A stretch of DNA of 64,000 bases from Terrimonas_A sp051954695. Lineage in GTDB: Bacteria > Bacteroidota > Bacteroidia > Chitinophagales > Chitinophagaceae. Made by a program: the position numbers and the translations under genes. The stretch spans positions 62,001 to 126,000 of the forward strand of contig JBQCHL010000014.1 of assembly GCA_051954695.1 (NCBI GenBank), given 5' to 3'. The notes below the pieces were generated by a model. That model was not told the DNA's origin, did no database searches, and saw only the letters and a list, made by a program, of their open reading frames with translations. Positions 35,870 to 45,272 of the stretch are shown here, piece by piece (positions within the stretch are counted from its first letter, which is position 1; each line of letters starts with the position of its first letter).

Positions 35870-37600
35870 TCAGATCCATTTATTTACAGTAATGGTAATG
35901 GTTGTACCACTTCCGGTTGATTGTATATTGAGTTGAAATGGCTTTCCCGGATAAAGTTCATTCAGTAATTCAATCCGTTCTCGGCTTAGTTTTAATCCAA
36001 AGCCGGTATTGTTTTTAGTAATATCAAATCCTTCTCCATTGTCTTCAACAACGAGTTGGAGATCATGACCGGCTTGTTTTGCCTTCACTGCAATATGCCT
36101 GTCTTTTTTTCCTGCAACGCCATGCTTTACTGCATTTTCAATAAGTGGTTGCAATAGCATCGGGGGAACCTCAATATCGGCGGGATGCAAAGCCGGGTCT
36201 AAATATAAGCTATAAGAAAAACCAAACCGGAGTTGCTCCATTTGCAGATAATTATCCACGATACGCCATTCGTCTTCCAGGCTGATCATATCTTTTTCAC
36301 TGTTGTCGAGTGCTGCACGGGTGAGAACGGCAAACCGGTTCAGGTAGCGGTTGGCTTCGTCGGTAGCTTGTTTATTCATCAGATTTTGTATGGAACCAAG
36401 TGCATTGAACATGAAATGCGGATTTAATTGCGATCTCACGCTTTTGAGTTTGAGCTGTGCTGATTCTTTTTGCTGAGCCATCCTTCTTACTCTTCGCTTG
36501 TTCACCCGTTGAAAAAACAACATCAGCAGGAATAAAACGACCAATACAATTCCGGCAAGCAACAACACATATTTCATCGAGATATCTTTGGCAGAGGCAG
36601 GCAATACTTCAAATGGTATCCGCAGTAACTGTGATTCTTCCCAGGACGGGTATTTTTGTTGCCGTTGAAACACTAGTTCATACTGCCCTGGCTGCCGGCA
36701 ATATTCCCGGTCCAACTGAAAATAGCCATGCTGATCAATATTGCCAAGCCTCACTGTGTCCCGCCCTTTTTTTGTTTGGGAGATCAGATGCACTGAATGA
36801 AGTAATGTTTCTTCTTTCTTGAACTGGAAAGTGATATCGTGTACACTGTCTGCAGGAAAGCGGAAATCTTCAGGCACCCCATTGATCCTGTTAAAGCGGC
36901 TGGCATAGCCACGGTTGATGGCAGGATAAGCAAGATTGAAATAAGCCCCTTTTACTTCCACGATAATTTGGTTAAGTGCAGGTCTTAAATCTGTTCTCCA
37001 ATCGAAGATCACACCTTCACGGATGCTGTAGTTTTTTTTGTTGTACACTTCTACCATGATCTGCTTGCCTGGAGCGTTAAATTTTCCGAGGAATGCATAA
37101 GGTTCGGTAGCTCCATAAGATTGTTCCAGTTTGGGAATGGGAGACCATGGGACCAATTCTGTACTGTCATTCTCTACCACATGATAAAGAAAATCGCGAT
37201 AGTTAGTGGAATTAATACCCATAGCAACAAGAATGGCATCCGAACTGTCCTGTATCAGGAAAGTGTAATATGGTTGGGAAATGGACTGCGCGATAGTAGA
37301 AAAATAATGCCTGAGGCTGGGATTTAATTTAACACCGAGCATGACCGGGCTTATGGGACGGGTGTTTATAAGCGTGCTGTTTTGTGCCGGGTTTAGTTTG
37401 TCAAATACCTGGTCAAGGGCTGTATCACTGATTGGAAAGTACACAGGTTCTCGGACCATGTACCGCTTATCAGTAGTGAGCATGTTAAACAGGAAATAAT
37501 GACCGAAACTGTCGCTGACAGCCGGCTGCGCTTTCAATGAACCAATAAGGTTCAGAAATGCAATTATGCAAATGATGAGATATTTCCGGTAAAAGATCAT
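35870..37600 (-). CDS. LytS-type sensor histidine kinase with extracytoplasmic sensor region
   Basis: A 576-residue kinase. A hydrophobic N-terminus (YLIICIIAFLNLIGSLKA) exports a sensor region of about 310 residues that I do not recognise. One membrane segment follows (YVLLLAGIVLVVLFLLMLFF), then a basic linker (NKRRVRRMAQQKESAQ) and the His_kinase domain with NPHFMFNALGSIQNL (phosphorylated His). The HATPase domain has LLQPLIENAVKHG and EDNGEGFDI. It forms a pair with the LytTR regulator downstream. The signal sensed is unknown. Confidence 0.92.
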   Translation of the reverse strand: MIFYRKYLIICIIAFLNLIGSLKAQPAVSDSFGHYFLFNMLTTDKRYMVREPVYFPISDTALDQVFDKLNPAQNSTLINTRPISPVMLGVKLNPSLRHYFSTIAQSISQPYYTFLIQDSSDAILVAMGINSTNYRDFLYHVVENDSTELVPWSPIPKLEQSYGATEPYAFLGKFNAPGKQIMVEVYNKKNYSIREGVIFDWRTDLRPALNQIIVEVKGAYFNLAYPAINRGYASRFNRINGVPEDFRFPADSVHDITFQFKKEETLLHSVHLISQTKKGRDTVRLGNIDQHGYFQLDREYCRQPGQYELVFQRQQKYPSWEESQLLRIPFEVLPASAKDISMKYVLLLAGIVLVVLFLLMLFFQRVNKRRVRRMAQQKESAQLKLKSVRSQLNPHFMFNALGSIQNLMNKQATDEANRYLNRFAVLTRAALDNSEKDMISLEDEWRIVDNYLQMEQLRFGFSYSLYLDPALHPADIEVPPMLLQPLIENAVKHGVAGKKDRHIAVKAKQAGHDLQLVVEDNGEGFDITKNNTGFGLKLSRERIELLNELYPGKPFQLNIQSTGSGTTITITVNKWI

Positions 37601-37683
37601 GCTGCAAACTTATCCAGAAATCTGAAGCAGCAATAGCGGAATGAGTAGTTAGAGTGCTCTATCGAGAATTAGGGAAACGTGAA

Positions 37684-38517
37684 TTATTTTTTTAAAAAGT
37701 CTTCGATCATTTCTACCACCATGTCAGGCATTTTGCTGGTTTTATCCGGTGCGCAGATCTCACCGATATAATCCCCATGTCCGCTGGGCAAGATCGCCAG
37801 TTGTGCATGAGGTAATGTTCTGAACAATTCCATAGCATGCTCGGCCTGTATCGCTTCTGTATCGCCGTTGATCACAAAGGCGGGTGATTGTATGGCATGT
37901 ATCAATGAATCAGGAATATCTTTAAAATTGATCATCCGGTCAGCATCGCGGCGGAACATGGCCTGTAAGCCTTTGGGATCTGGATTCACTTTGCGGTATG
38001 CATCCTGCAAAGGCTTGGGCATATCATTGAGCGTAGCTTTTTTCATGCCTTCGAAAAAGCCGGGAGGCATGCCGCTGCGTTTGTAAAGGGTAGAGGTCAA
38101 TACCAGTTTGTTTACCAGTTTCGGATACCTGATCGCGATCTGTAAAGCGGTAGTGCTGCCATTGCTGAAGCCCATAAAATCGGCTTTTTCAATATGCAGT
38201 TGGGCCAGCAATGCTGCTACATCATCGGCGTCCTGTTCAAATGATGTAGGCCGGTCAATATCTGCCGTATGGCCGTGCGATTGGGATTCAATAGCGATCA
38301 CCTGGTGTGTTTTGGCAAGTGAAGGCAATATGCGGCCGAAATTGGATTCAATGGTAGAGCCGCCGCCATGAAGCAGTACGAGCGGACTGCCACTGCCATG
38401 AATTTCATAATAAAGGTTTAAGCCATTAACAGCAGCATAATGACCGGGTTGTTGCGCGTTCATAAATGAATAGGTTATTGTTGTCAGCAATAAAGTTAGC
38501 AAGGATCTGTATTGCAT
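37684..38517 (-). CDS. Alpha/beta hydrolase, exported
   Basis: A 277-residue hydrolase. The ATG at 38517 gives MQYRSLLTLLLTTITYSFMNAQ, a signal peptide, so I prefer it to the TTG at 38538. It shows the oxyanion strand VLLHGGGSTIES, the nucleophile elbow GFSNGST with the catalytic Ser, an acid in FVINGDTEAIQ and the catalytic His in LPSGHGDYI. Such enzymes cleave esters or related bonds; the substrate is unknown. It stands alone between the kinase gene and the glycosylase gene. Confidence 0.87.
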   Translation of the reverse strand: MQYRSLLTLLLTTITYSFMNAQQPGHYAAVNGLNLYYEIHGSGSPLVLLHGGGSTIESNFGRILPSLAKTHQVIAIESQSHGHTADIDRPTSFEQDADDVAALLAQLHIEKADFMGFSNGSTTALQIAIRYPKLVNKLVLTSTLYKRSGMPPGFFEGMKKATLNDMPKPLQDAYRKVNPDPKGLQAMFRRDADRMINFKDIPDSLIHAIQSPAFVINGDTEAIQAEHAMELFRTLPHAQLAILPSGHGDYIGEICAPDKTSKMPDMVVEMIEDFLKK

Positions 38518-38622
38518 GCGTGGGATTTTATTGTCCAAAGATCTGCAAAGCCGGGAAATGACAGGGGAGGTACCACGTCAATTTTAGGGTGAATTGCGCA
38601 ACATCTGTCAGCCGGATCAAAA

Positions 38623-39252
38623 TCAGGAAGCCTTTCTGATTGAGAGATAATGATGCCATAAGATCATGGTGGCTACAGTGCGGTAGGGTTGCCATTCCCC
38701 GGCGATATCAAGCAATCCTTCTTTGGCTGTGTCTTTGGATAGTTTCTTTACCTGCTTCAATGCGTTTACTGCAGCCAGGTCGCCAATAGGAAAGACATCT
38801 GTCCGGCGCAGCACAAACATCAGGTACACATCTACCGTCCAGTTGCCAATGCCTTTTAATGCTACCAGCCTGGCGCGTACATCTTCATCGGGTAATTTTT
38901 CCAGTGATCTTAAATTTAGCTGTTTGTTTTGAATGGCGGTAGCCAGCGATCTTGCATAGATCGTTTTCTGACGGCTGAAATAACAGGCTTTCAGTTCTTC
39001 GTCAGTTAATGCCAATAGGCCTGCCGGTGTTATTTTGGTCAGTTTTTCACGCAACATATTTAAGGTTGCCAGTGCAGAAGCCAATGATACCTGCTGTTCG
39101 AGTATGATATGTACGAGGGTTTCGAAAGTATTGGGCCTTGTCCACATGGGTGGATAGCCGAAGTTTTTTATAATTGATTTTAACTCGCGGTCTTTGGAGG
39201 AGAGCTTATCACAGATGGAGTGGAAGTTGTCGGTTGAAAAGACTGGGAACAC
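38623..39252 (-). CDS. DNA-3-methyladenine glycosylase II-like protein (AlkA family)
   Basis: A 209-residue HhH-GPD glycosylase that would remove alkylated bases in base excision repair. The helix-hairpin-helix is LVALKGIGNWTVDVYLMF, and the catalytic Asp lies in FPIGDLAAVNAL. EQQVSLASALATL is the conserved helix of the HhH-GPD N-terminal part. It lacks the N-terminal AlkA_N beta domain, as do many short homologues. The start at 39252 is a GTG; a downstream ATG would cut into conserved helices only slightly. It is divergent from a broken small gene. Confidence 0.88.
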   Translation of the reverse strand: MFPVFSTDNFHSICDKLSSKDRELKSIIKNFGYPPMWTRPNTFETLVHIILEQQVSLASALATLNMLREKLTKITPAGLLALTDEELKACYFSRQKTIYARSLATAIQNKQLNLRSLEKLPDEDVRARLVALKGIGNWTVDVYLMFVLRRTDVFPIGDLAAVNALKQVKKLSKDTAKEGLLDIAGEWQPYRTVATMILWHHYLSIRKAS

Positions 39253-39286
39253 TTTTTAGAGAAAGGTATTTAAATTTCTTTGGAAA

Positions 39287-39640
39287 ATGTTTGCAAGCGC
39301 TGATAAGTTTATCCTTATCGCTTATGATTATGCCAATCCTGATGGCACGATTCCTGTTGAGATATATTCAATCACGGTTGATATTAAACCGGAGATATTT
39401 TATTCACCTTAAAATCTTAAGTTATGGGCATATGATAGTAACAGCAGTAACCCTTTTGTACATACTGCAAAAATAAAAACAGATATTTCTAACCTTACTG
39501 ACCATCTGCGTGAGGATATTACTAAAATGGATGATCCATCTGCAAAAGCTCTTTTCGAGGTTACAGCCGAAGTGCTTACTGGTCTTAAAAAAGCGTTTGT
39601 AGATTTTGAGGAGAAAAATGAAAAGGCCTGGCAAAGCTGA
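39287..39640 (+). pseudogene. Small 117-codon reading frame with one in-frame stop
   Basis: From the ATG at 39287 the frame reads MFASADKFILIAYDYANP and on to IFYSP, meets TAA at 39410-39412, then continues in the same frame without a break to a TGA at 39638. The second part reads FVHTAKIKTDISNLTDHLRE, then EVLTGLKKAFVDFEEKNEKA. Both parts have ordinary amino-acid composition, and the second, which has no good start of its own, looks like a helical small cytoplasmic protein. One nonsense change in a 117-residue gene is the simplest reading. A terminator follows at 39669. Confidence 0.55.
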
Positions 39641-39668
39641 GGGGTGAAGGGATGCGCTTTTAAACGGC

Positions 39669-39701
39669 AAAACCCGCCAATTATAGCGGGTTTTAATTTT
39701 T
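39669..39701. terminator. Terminator hairpin between the broken small gene and tRNA-Gln
   Basis: AAAACCCGC (39669-39677) and GCGGGTTTT (39686-39694) form a 9-bp stem followed by AATTTTT on the plus strand. The minus strand also ends in GGGTTTT, so it can serve the tRNA gene as well. Confidence 0.75.
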
Positions 39702-39705
39702 CCTG

Positions 39706-39776
39706 TTGACCCATAAGGATTCGAACCTTAACAGACAGAACCAAAATCTGTAGTGCTACCGTTACACCATGGGTCA
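39706..39776 (-). tRNA. tRNA-Gln (anticodon TTG)
   Basis: On the minus strand a 7-bp acceptor stem TGACCCA/TGGGTCA closes a cloverleaf with the T-loop GGTTCGAATCC and anticodon loop TTTTGGT, anticodon TTG. Discriminator is A and CCA is not encoded. It precedes the cyanophycin synthetase terminator region, with cphA ending upstream at 39867. Confidence 0.95.
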
Positions 39777-39866
39777 ATCCTGTACCATCACCTTTCGGTT
39801 TTGGGAGTGCAAAAATAGGGTTTAGCTCTATTTCTCCCAAAGGTTTTTGAAAAAATAGTTGACCGC

Positions 39867-42512
39867 TTAATCCTGGCGGCTGAAACTTCCGGCAGAGGCG
39901 TTCTCCCGCTCTTTCAATTCCTTTATTTTATCCAGCGCGCCGGCCACCACATCACACATGATAGTGTAAAGGGCACCGGAACGGGGGTGATTATAAATAT
40001 ATTCCAGGGCCTCATTTTCGTCGGCAATGATCATAGTCGGTATTGAAGGATTTACCCGGTCAATACCTTCTTTCAACAGGCCAATGATCTCTTCGGCTGT
40101 CCGCCCACGCAGATTTTTGTCACAGCGGATGATTATTTCGTCGAAATATTGGGCCGAAATTTCCCCTAACTCACGAATATCTTCGTCCCTTCGGTCCCCA
40201 GTACCCGAAATAACGCCTATCCTGGTCTCATAATCCAGCTTGCTGACAAAATCACATAACAATTTTAAACCATGTGGGTTATGAGCAAAATCTGCCAGCA
40301 TGCTGTAGTTCCGGAAATGGAAAAAATTCAACCGCCCTGGTGTCTGGGTAGAGGAAGGGATGAACGTACTCAATGCAGCACGGATATCCTCGATCGAGAT
40401 GTCGCGGAACAGGTAGGTGGCCAGCACAGAAGGCAGGCAGTTCTGCACATTATGAATGGCTTTTCCTTCAAAAGTGAGCGGAATGTCTTTGACCGGCATC
40501 ACTCTTATTTTCCAGGTGCCTTTCATGATGCTCACATAACCGTTTTCAAACACGGCGGCCAGCCCTCCATTCGCACAATGTTTCTTAATGCGGGGATTAT
40601 GCTCATCCATACTGAACAGGGCGACATTGCAATCCAGTCCTTCCTTCATTTTATACACCAGGTCGTCATCTGCATTCAAAATAGCATAGCCATGGGGAAA
40701 TACCGTTTCAGGTAATACGCCTTTCACTTTGGCCATCTGCTCAATCGTATTGATGCCACCCAACCCGATATGATCGGCGGCCACATTCGTCACGATCGCT
40801 ACATCACAATGCTGGAAAGCCAATCCTGATTTCAGGATGCCTCCCCTCGCACATTCCAGCACTGCAAAATCGACTGTTGGATCTTTTAATACAAAAGAAG
40901 AACTCACCGGCCCTGTGCAATCACCTTTCATCATCAACTGGTTCTGGATATACACCCCGTCACTGGTAGTGTATCCTACTTTTTTACCAGCGTTCTTGGC
41001 AATATGTGCGGTAAGGCGTGTGGTGGTTGTTTTGCCATTGGTACCGGTAATGGCAATGATCGGTATCCGGCCCGCGCTTCCTTTAGGGAACAGCATGTCC
41101 ACTACAGGTTCTGCCACATTTCTTGCCAGCCCTTCCGACGGTTCGATATGCATGCGGAAACCTGGAGCTGCATTCACTTCCAGTATAGCTCCGCCATTTT
41201 CATTTACCGGTGTGCGCAGATCGGCTGCCATAATATCGATGCCGCATATATCCAGCCCGATGATGCGTGCAATTCTTTCACACATAAAAATATTAGCCGG
41301 ATGCACTTCGTCCGTTACATCAGTGGATGTGCCACCGGTTGAAAGATTGGCGGTTGGTTTTAATAATACCAGTTCGCCTTTGGGTGGCACGGTGTCCAAT
41401 GTATAACCTCTTTCATCCAGCATTTTCTGTGTAAAACTGTCAACTGTGATCTGGGTCAGCACTTTCTCATGGCCATAACCGCGGCGGGGATCCTTATTCG
41501 TTATATCGATAAGCGATTGAATATTGTTCACTCCATCGCCTACTACTGAAGCAGGTGTGCGCAATGCCGCGCATATAAATTTATAGTTGATCACGAGGCA
41601 GCGGAAATCAAATCCCGTAATAAACTTTTCTACGATCACACTCCGGCCATACTGGTGGGCGGCTTCCAATGCTTTTACTGCCTGTTCCCAGGTAGTGATA
41701 TTGGTGGTATTGCCTTTGCCATGGTTGCCATCGATAGGCTTTATCACTAATGGATAACCAAACCGGGCAACAGCATCTTTCAATCCTTCTTCCGTGCGGA
41801 TCACTGTTCCTTTTGGTACCGGTATTTCCGCTGCTTCGAGCAGGCTTTTGGTTTCTTCTTTATCACAAGCGATATCAACGGCGATATTGGAAGTAGTGGA
41901 GGCGATAGTGGCCCTGATCCTTTTCTGATTCACTCCATAACCCAGTTGCACCAGGCTATGTTTGTTGAGTCGTATATAAGGAATGCCGCGTTTCGCCGCT
42001 TCCTCCACGATGCAGCCTGTGGAAGGCCCCAGCCTTGTATCTTCCCTGATCTCGCGCATGGCCTGGATATCGGCGTCGAGATCATATGGCTCATCGTTGA
42101 TCAACGATTGGGCAATCCTGGCCGCAGCCCTGGCAGCATACACGCCCGCATCTTCCTCGAGATAATCAAACACTACAAAGTAAATACCTTCCCGTTCGCC
42201 GGAGCTTCGTGTTCTGCCAAAACCGCAATCCATGCCTGCCAGCGTTTGTATTTCCAATGCTATATGTTCGATCACATGGCCCATCCAGGTGCCTTCTTCC
42301 ACACGACTGAAAAAGCCACCCGGCGCATCTTCGCTGCAGCGATGTTCATACAGGGTAGGGATCAGCTTTTCCAATCTTTCCCTGAAACCGGGAATGGTAT
42401 TGGTAGGGCGTTGTTCCAGCTCTTCCAGGTCCAGTTTCATTTGTATCAGTTTAGGGCGGCGGATACTCCAGTAGTTCGGACCACGGAGCACTTTTACTTC
42501 GAGCACTTTCAT
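39867..42512 (-). CDS. cphA: Cyanophycin synthetase
   Basis: CphA builds the storage polymer multi-L-arginyl-poly-L-aspartate from Asp, Arg and ATP. The 881-residue protein has the three family parts in order: an N-terminal domain (VLRGPNYWSIRRPKLIQMKL), an ATP-grasp domain (YPLVIKPIDGNHGKGNTTNI; RCLVINYKFICAALRTPA; ILEVNAAPGFRMH) and a Mur-ligase-like domain with the P-loop ITGTNGKTTTTRL, VTNVAADHIGLGG and FAHNPHGL. Length and order fit the normal one-gene enzyme. Divergent genes encode a PLP enzyme, an APC permease and cyanophycinase, so the polymer can be made and reused from one locus. Confidence 0.95.
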   Translation of the reverse strand: MKVLEVKVLRGPNYWSIRRPKLIQMKLDLEELEQRPTNTIPGFRERLEKLIPTLYEHRCSEDAPGGFFSRVEEGTWMGHVIEHIALEIQTLAGMDCGFGRTRSSGEREGIYFVVFDYLEEDAGVYAARAAARIAQSLINDEPYDLDADIQAMREIREDTRLGPSTGCIVEEAAKRGIPYIRLNKHSLVQLGYGVNQKRIRATIASTTSNIAVDIACDKEETKSLLEAAEIPVPKGTVIRTEEGLKDAVARFGYPLVIKPIDGNHGKGNTTNITTWEQAVKALEAAHQYGRSVIVEKFITGFDFRCLVINYKFICAALRTPASVVGDGVNNIQSLIDITNKDPRRGYGHEKVLTQITVDSFTQKMLDERGYTLDTVPPKGELVLLKPTANLSTGGTSTDVTDEVHPANIFMCERIARIIGLDICGIDIMAADLRTPVNENGGAILEVNAAPGFRMHIEPSEGLARNVAEPVVDMLFPKGSAGRIPIIAITGTNGKTTTTRLTAHIAKNAGKKVGYTTSDGVYIQNQLMMKGDCTGPVSSSFVLKDPTVDFAVLECARGGILKSGLAFQHCDVAIVTNVAADHIGLGGINTIEQMAKVKGVLPETVFPHGYAILNADDDLVYKMKEGLDCNVALFSMDEHNPRIKKHCANGGLAAVFENGYVSIMKGTWKIRVMPVKDIPLTFEGKAIHNVQNCLPSVLATYLFRDISIEDIRAALSTFIPSSTQTPGRLNFFHFRNYSMLADFAHNPHGLKLLCDFVSKLDYETRIGVISGTGDRRDEDIRELGEISAQYFDEIIIRCDKNLRGRTAEEIIGLLKEGIDRVNPSIPTMIIADENEALEYIYNHPRSGALYTIMCDVVAGALDKIKELKERENASAGSFSRQD

Positions 42513-42581
42513 ACGCGGTGTTTGTTTGCAGTAAGTTAACTTTTTTTAGACTAAATCGTACATTAGCAAAAACCCACCACT

Positions 42582-43868
42582 ATGACCGATCGCCGCAAGT
42601 TTCTTCAAAAAGCCTCCGCCCTGTCTTCTGCCGCTTTGATCAGCTCCATTCCTTCCTGGGCAAGGGAGCTGGACCAGGCCATCCGGGCTACCCAGGGAAT
42701 TTCTGCTGATGCAATGGCCACGGAGGAAGACTTCTGGTATTATATCCAGCAGGCATTTACTGTATCTCCCGGTATTATCAATCTCAATAATGGTGGTGTA
42801 TCGCCTGCTCCACGGACAGTGCAGGAAGCCATGAAGCGATATTATGATCTCAGCAATGAGGCACCGAGTTATTATATGTGGCGTATCCTTGACCAGGGCC
42901 GTGAACCACTGCGGGCCAACCTGGCAAAAATGGCCGGCTGCAGCCCCGAAGAAATTGCGATGAACAGGAACTCATCTGAAGGATTGGAAACTGTCATATT
43001 CGGCCTGCAACTGAAAGCGGGTGATGAAGTGGTGCTTTCCAAACAGGACTATCCCAATGTGATCAATGCCTATAAGCAAAGGGAAAAACGTGACGGGATC
43101 AAACTGGTTTGGGTGAACCTGGAACTGCCAAGCGAAAACGAAGACTATCTCGTGAGCCAGTATGCAAAAGCATTTACAGCACGCACCAAAGTGGTAAATG
43201 TTACGCATGTGATCAACTGGAACGGGCAGATATTACCTGTAAAGAAGATTGCCGCTGAAGCACATAAAAAAGGAATAGAAGTGGTAGTGGATGGCGCACA
43301 TAGTTTCGCCCATCTCGATTTTAAAATACCTGACCTCGATGCTGATTATTTTGCCAGCAGCCTGCATAAATGGTTGTATGCTCCTATCGGCAGCGGCTTA
43401 TTGTATGTAAAAAAAGAAAAGATCAAAACGATCTATCCCTTGTTTGCTACGGCTGATGATCCATTGCGGGATGATATCCGGAAATTTGAATCGCTGGGAA
43501 CACGTCCTTTCTATATCGAACAGGCCATCGGCAAAGCAGTTGAGTTTCATGATATGATCGGCAGCGAACGGAAACAAAAACGCCTGCACTATCTGAAGAA
43601 TTACTGGATGGAAAAGGTGAAAGGCCTTCCGAAAGTAAAATTCAATACTTCCATGGACCCCCAATGGGGAGGCGCTATCGGCAATATTGGTATCGAGGGA
43701 AGAAAGCCGGGAGAGCTTGACAGCTTCCTGATGGATAAATATAAAATACATACCACTACAGTAGTGTGGGAAAATATCAGCGGTGTAAGGATTACACCCA
43801 ACGTGTATACAACAATTAAGAACCTTGATGTGTTAGTAGAAGGGATCACTGCTTTCGCAAGGTCTTAA
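42582..43868 (+). CDS. Class V aminotransferase family PLP enzyme with Tat signal
   Basis: A 428-residue PLP enzyme of the isopenicillin-N-epimerase/cysteine-desulfurase-like group. The N-terminus TDRRKFLQKASALSSAALIS is a twin-arginine signal, so the folded enzyme is probably sent across the inner membrane. PLP contacts are visible in VVDGAHSFAHLDF (Asp, His) and SSLHKWLYAP, where the Lys would hold the cofactor. ISGVRITPNVYTT is the C-terminal Arg region that binds the substrate carboxylate. It lies head to head with cphA and 25 bp before the permease gene. A role in handling amino acids linked to cyanophycin is inferred from position. Confidence 0.85.
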   Translation: MTDRRKFLQKASALSSAALISSIPSWARELDQAIRATQGISADAMATEEDFWYYIQQAFTVSPGIINLNNGGVSPAPRTVQEAMKRYYDLSNEAPSYYMWRILDQGREPLRANLAKMAGCSPEEIAMNRNSSEGLETVIFGLQLKAGDEVVLSKQDYPNVINAYKQREKRDGIKLVWVNLELPSENEDYLVSQYAKAFTARTKVVNVTHVINWNGQILPVKKIAAEAHKKGIEVVVDGAHSFAHLDFKIPDLDADYFASSLHKWLYAPIGSGLLYVKKEKIKTIYPLFATADDPLRDDIRKFESLGTRPFYIEQAIGKAVEFHDMIGSERKQKRLHYLKNYWMEKVKGLPKVKFNTSMDPQWGGAIGNIGIEGRKPGELDSFLMDKYKIHTTTVVWENISGVRITPNVYTTIKNLDVLVEGITAFARS

Positions 43869-43893
43869 TTGCTCAACAACCAACTGTTTTATA

Positions 43894-45222
43894 TTGCCTA
43901 CACAGCTCAACCGCAAGATCACTCTGTTACAGGCCACTTCTATTAATATGATAGATATGGTCGGCATCGGACCTTTTGTTGTAATGCCCTTTGTTGTAAG
44001 CAAGTTCCAGGATGGCCTGTTTCTCTGGGCCTGGATATTCGGTGCGTTCACTGCTTTTATGGATGCAATGATCTGGAGTGAACTGGGAGCAAAATATCCA
44101 CTGGCTGGCGGCACCTATAATTTCAATCGGATTGCTTTTGGTGAAAAGAATGGCCGGTTGATGAGCTTTCTTTTTGTTTGGCAAACGGCTATACAGGCGC
44201 CACTGGTCGTTGCTTCCGGCGCTATTGGCTTTGCTCAGTATCTGTCTTACCTGGTGGACCTTGGTTTTTGGGGACAGAAAATGGTTTCAGGGGCACTGGT
44301 CATTTTTATTTTCTTCCTCTTATACCGGAAAATAGAAACGGTGGGCAAAATATCAGTAGCCCTTTGGTCGATCGTAATACTGACGGTATGCTGGATCATT
44401 TTCAGCGGGCTTACGCATGGCCAACACGAGGTAAAGCTATTACCTGAAGGCACTTCTTCTTTTTTCAGTTGTGCATTCTGGGCTGCGATAGGGCAGGGCT
44501 CTCTCAAAACAGTATATAGTTATCTTGGATATTATAACGTATGTCATCTCGGAGGTGAGATAAAGAATCCCGGAAAGAATATTCCCCGTAGCATTTTCAT
44601 TTCCGTTGCCGGGATAGCGCTGTTGTATTTATTAATGAATGTAAGTGTGATGCGGGTGGTTGACTGGCATTATGTGCGCGAAGATGATAAATACCTTGTT
44701 AGTCATTTCATGCAGTTGATCTATGGGAAACAGGCAGCTATTGTTGTTACGGTGTTGATCCTTTGTATCGCCCTGGCTTCACTGTTTGCAGTAGTTCTGG
44801 GTTACTCAAGAGTGCCGTATGCGGCGGCTGTTGACGGAAATTTTTTCAAAGCATTTGCCAGATTGCATCCGACTAAAGATTTTCCTTATGTTTCTTTGAT
44901 CGTTTTATGTGTAGCAGGTTTTGTGTTCAGTTTGCTGATGAAGCTGAGTGATGTGATCACAGCTATCCTTGCCATGCGCATCCTTGTGCAGTTCATTGCC
45001 CAGGCCGTTGGGGTAGTGTTGCTTCGCCGCAGGTTTGGTACAAAGGACTTGCCTTTCAAAATGTGGCTGTTCCCCGTTCCGGTTATTTTGTCCATATTGA
45101 TATGGTTATTCTTGTTTTACTCCGCCGGCTGGTTTGCATTATGGGGAATATTGATCGCGATCATAGGTATACTGGTATATTTTGTGGTGAACAAAAAGCA
45201 ACTGCCAGGCGCTGTTCAATAA
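43894..45222 (+). CDS. APC-family amino acid permease
   Basis: A 442-residue, 12-TM amino acid transporter. I use the TTG at 43894 because it keeps KITLLQATSINMIDMVGIGP, the normal TM1 of the family with its broken helix; the first ATG inside the frame would cut into it. LAGGTYNFNRIAFGEKNG in TM3 and the loop after, and YLGYYNVCHLGGEIKNPGKNIPRSI in TM6-7 (read as YNVCHLGGEIKNPGKN), are typical. It probably imports or exchanges an amino acid or polyamine-like compound. Placed between the PLP enzyme and cyanophycinase, it may supply or export arginine or aspartate; this is inference. Confidence 0.85.
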   Translation: MPTQLNRKITLLQATSINMIDMVGIGPFVVMPFVVSKFQDGLFLWAWIFGAFTAFMDAMIWSELGAKYPLAGGTYNFNRIAFGEKNGRLMSFLFVWQTAIQAPLVVASGAIGFAQYLSYLVDLGFWGQKMVSGALVIFIFFLLYRKIETVGKISVALWSIVILTVCWIIFSGLTHGQHEVKLLPEGTSSFFSCAFWAAIGQGSLKTVYSYLGYYNVCHLGGEIKNPGKNIPRSIFISVAGIALLYLLMNVSVMRVVDWHYVREDDKYLVSHFMQLIYGKQAAIVVTVLILCIALASLFAVVLGYSRVPYAAAVDGNFFKAFARLHPTKDFPYVSLIVLCVAGFVFSLLMKLSDVITAILAMRILVQFIAQAVGVVLLRRRFGTKDLPFKMWLFPVPVILSILIWLFLFYSAGWFALWGILIAIIGILVYFVVNKKQLPGAVQ

Positions 45223-45242
45223 ACAACTTCAATGAAATTGGT

Positions 45243-45250
45243 TACTTTTG
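45243..45250 (+). promoter_or_regulatory. Bacteroidota -7 promoter box before cphB
   Basis: TACTTTTG fits TAnnTTTG and lies 23 bp before the cphB start, inside the 50-bp gap after the permease gene. cphB could thus be read separately from the genes upstream. Confidence 0.45.
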
Positions 45251-45272
45251 TCGTTAATCAAACCCTCAATGA

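Noticed and set aside
39174..39476. 100-codon plus-strand frame between the glycosylase gene and tRNA-Gln
   Set aside because: It overlaps the start of the glycosylase gene and is basic and hydrophobic without family likeness; the frame at 39287-39640 is a better protein.
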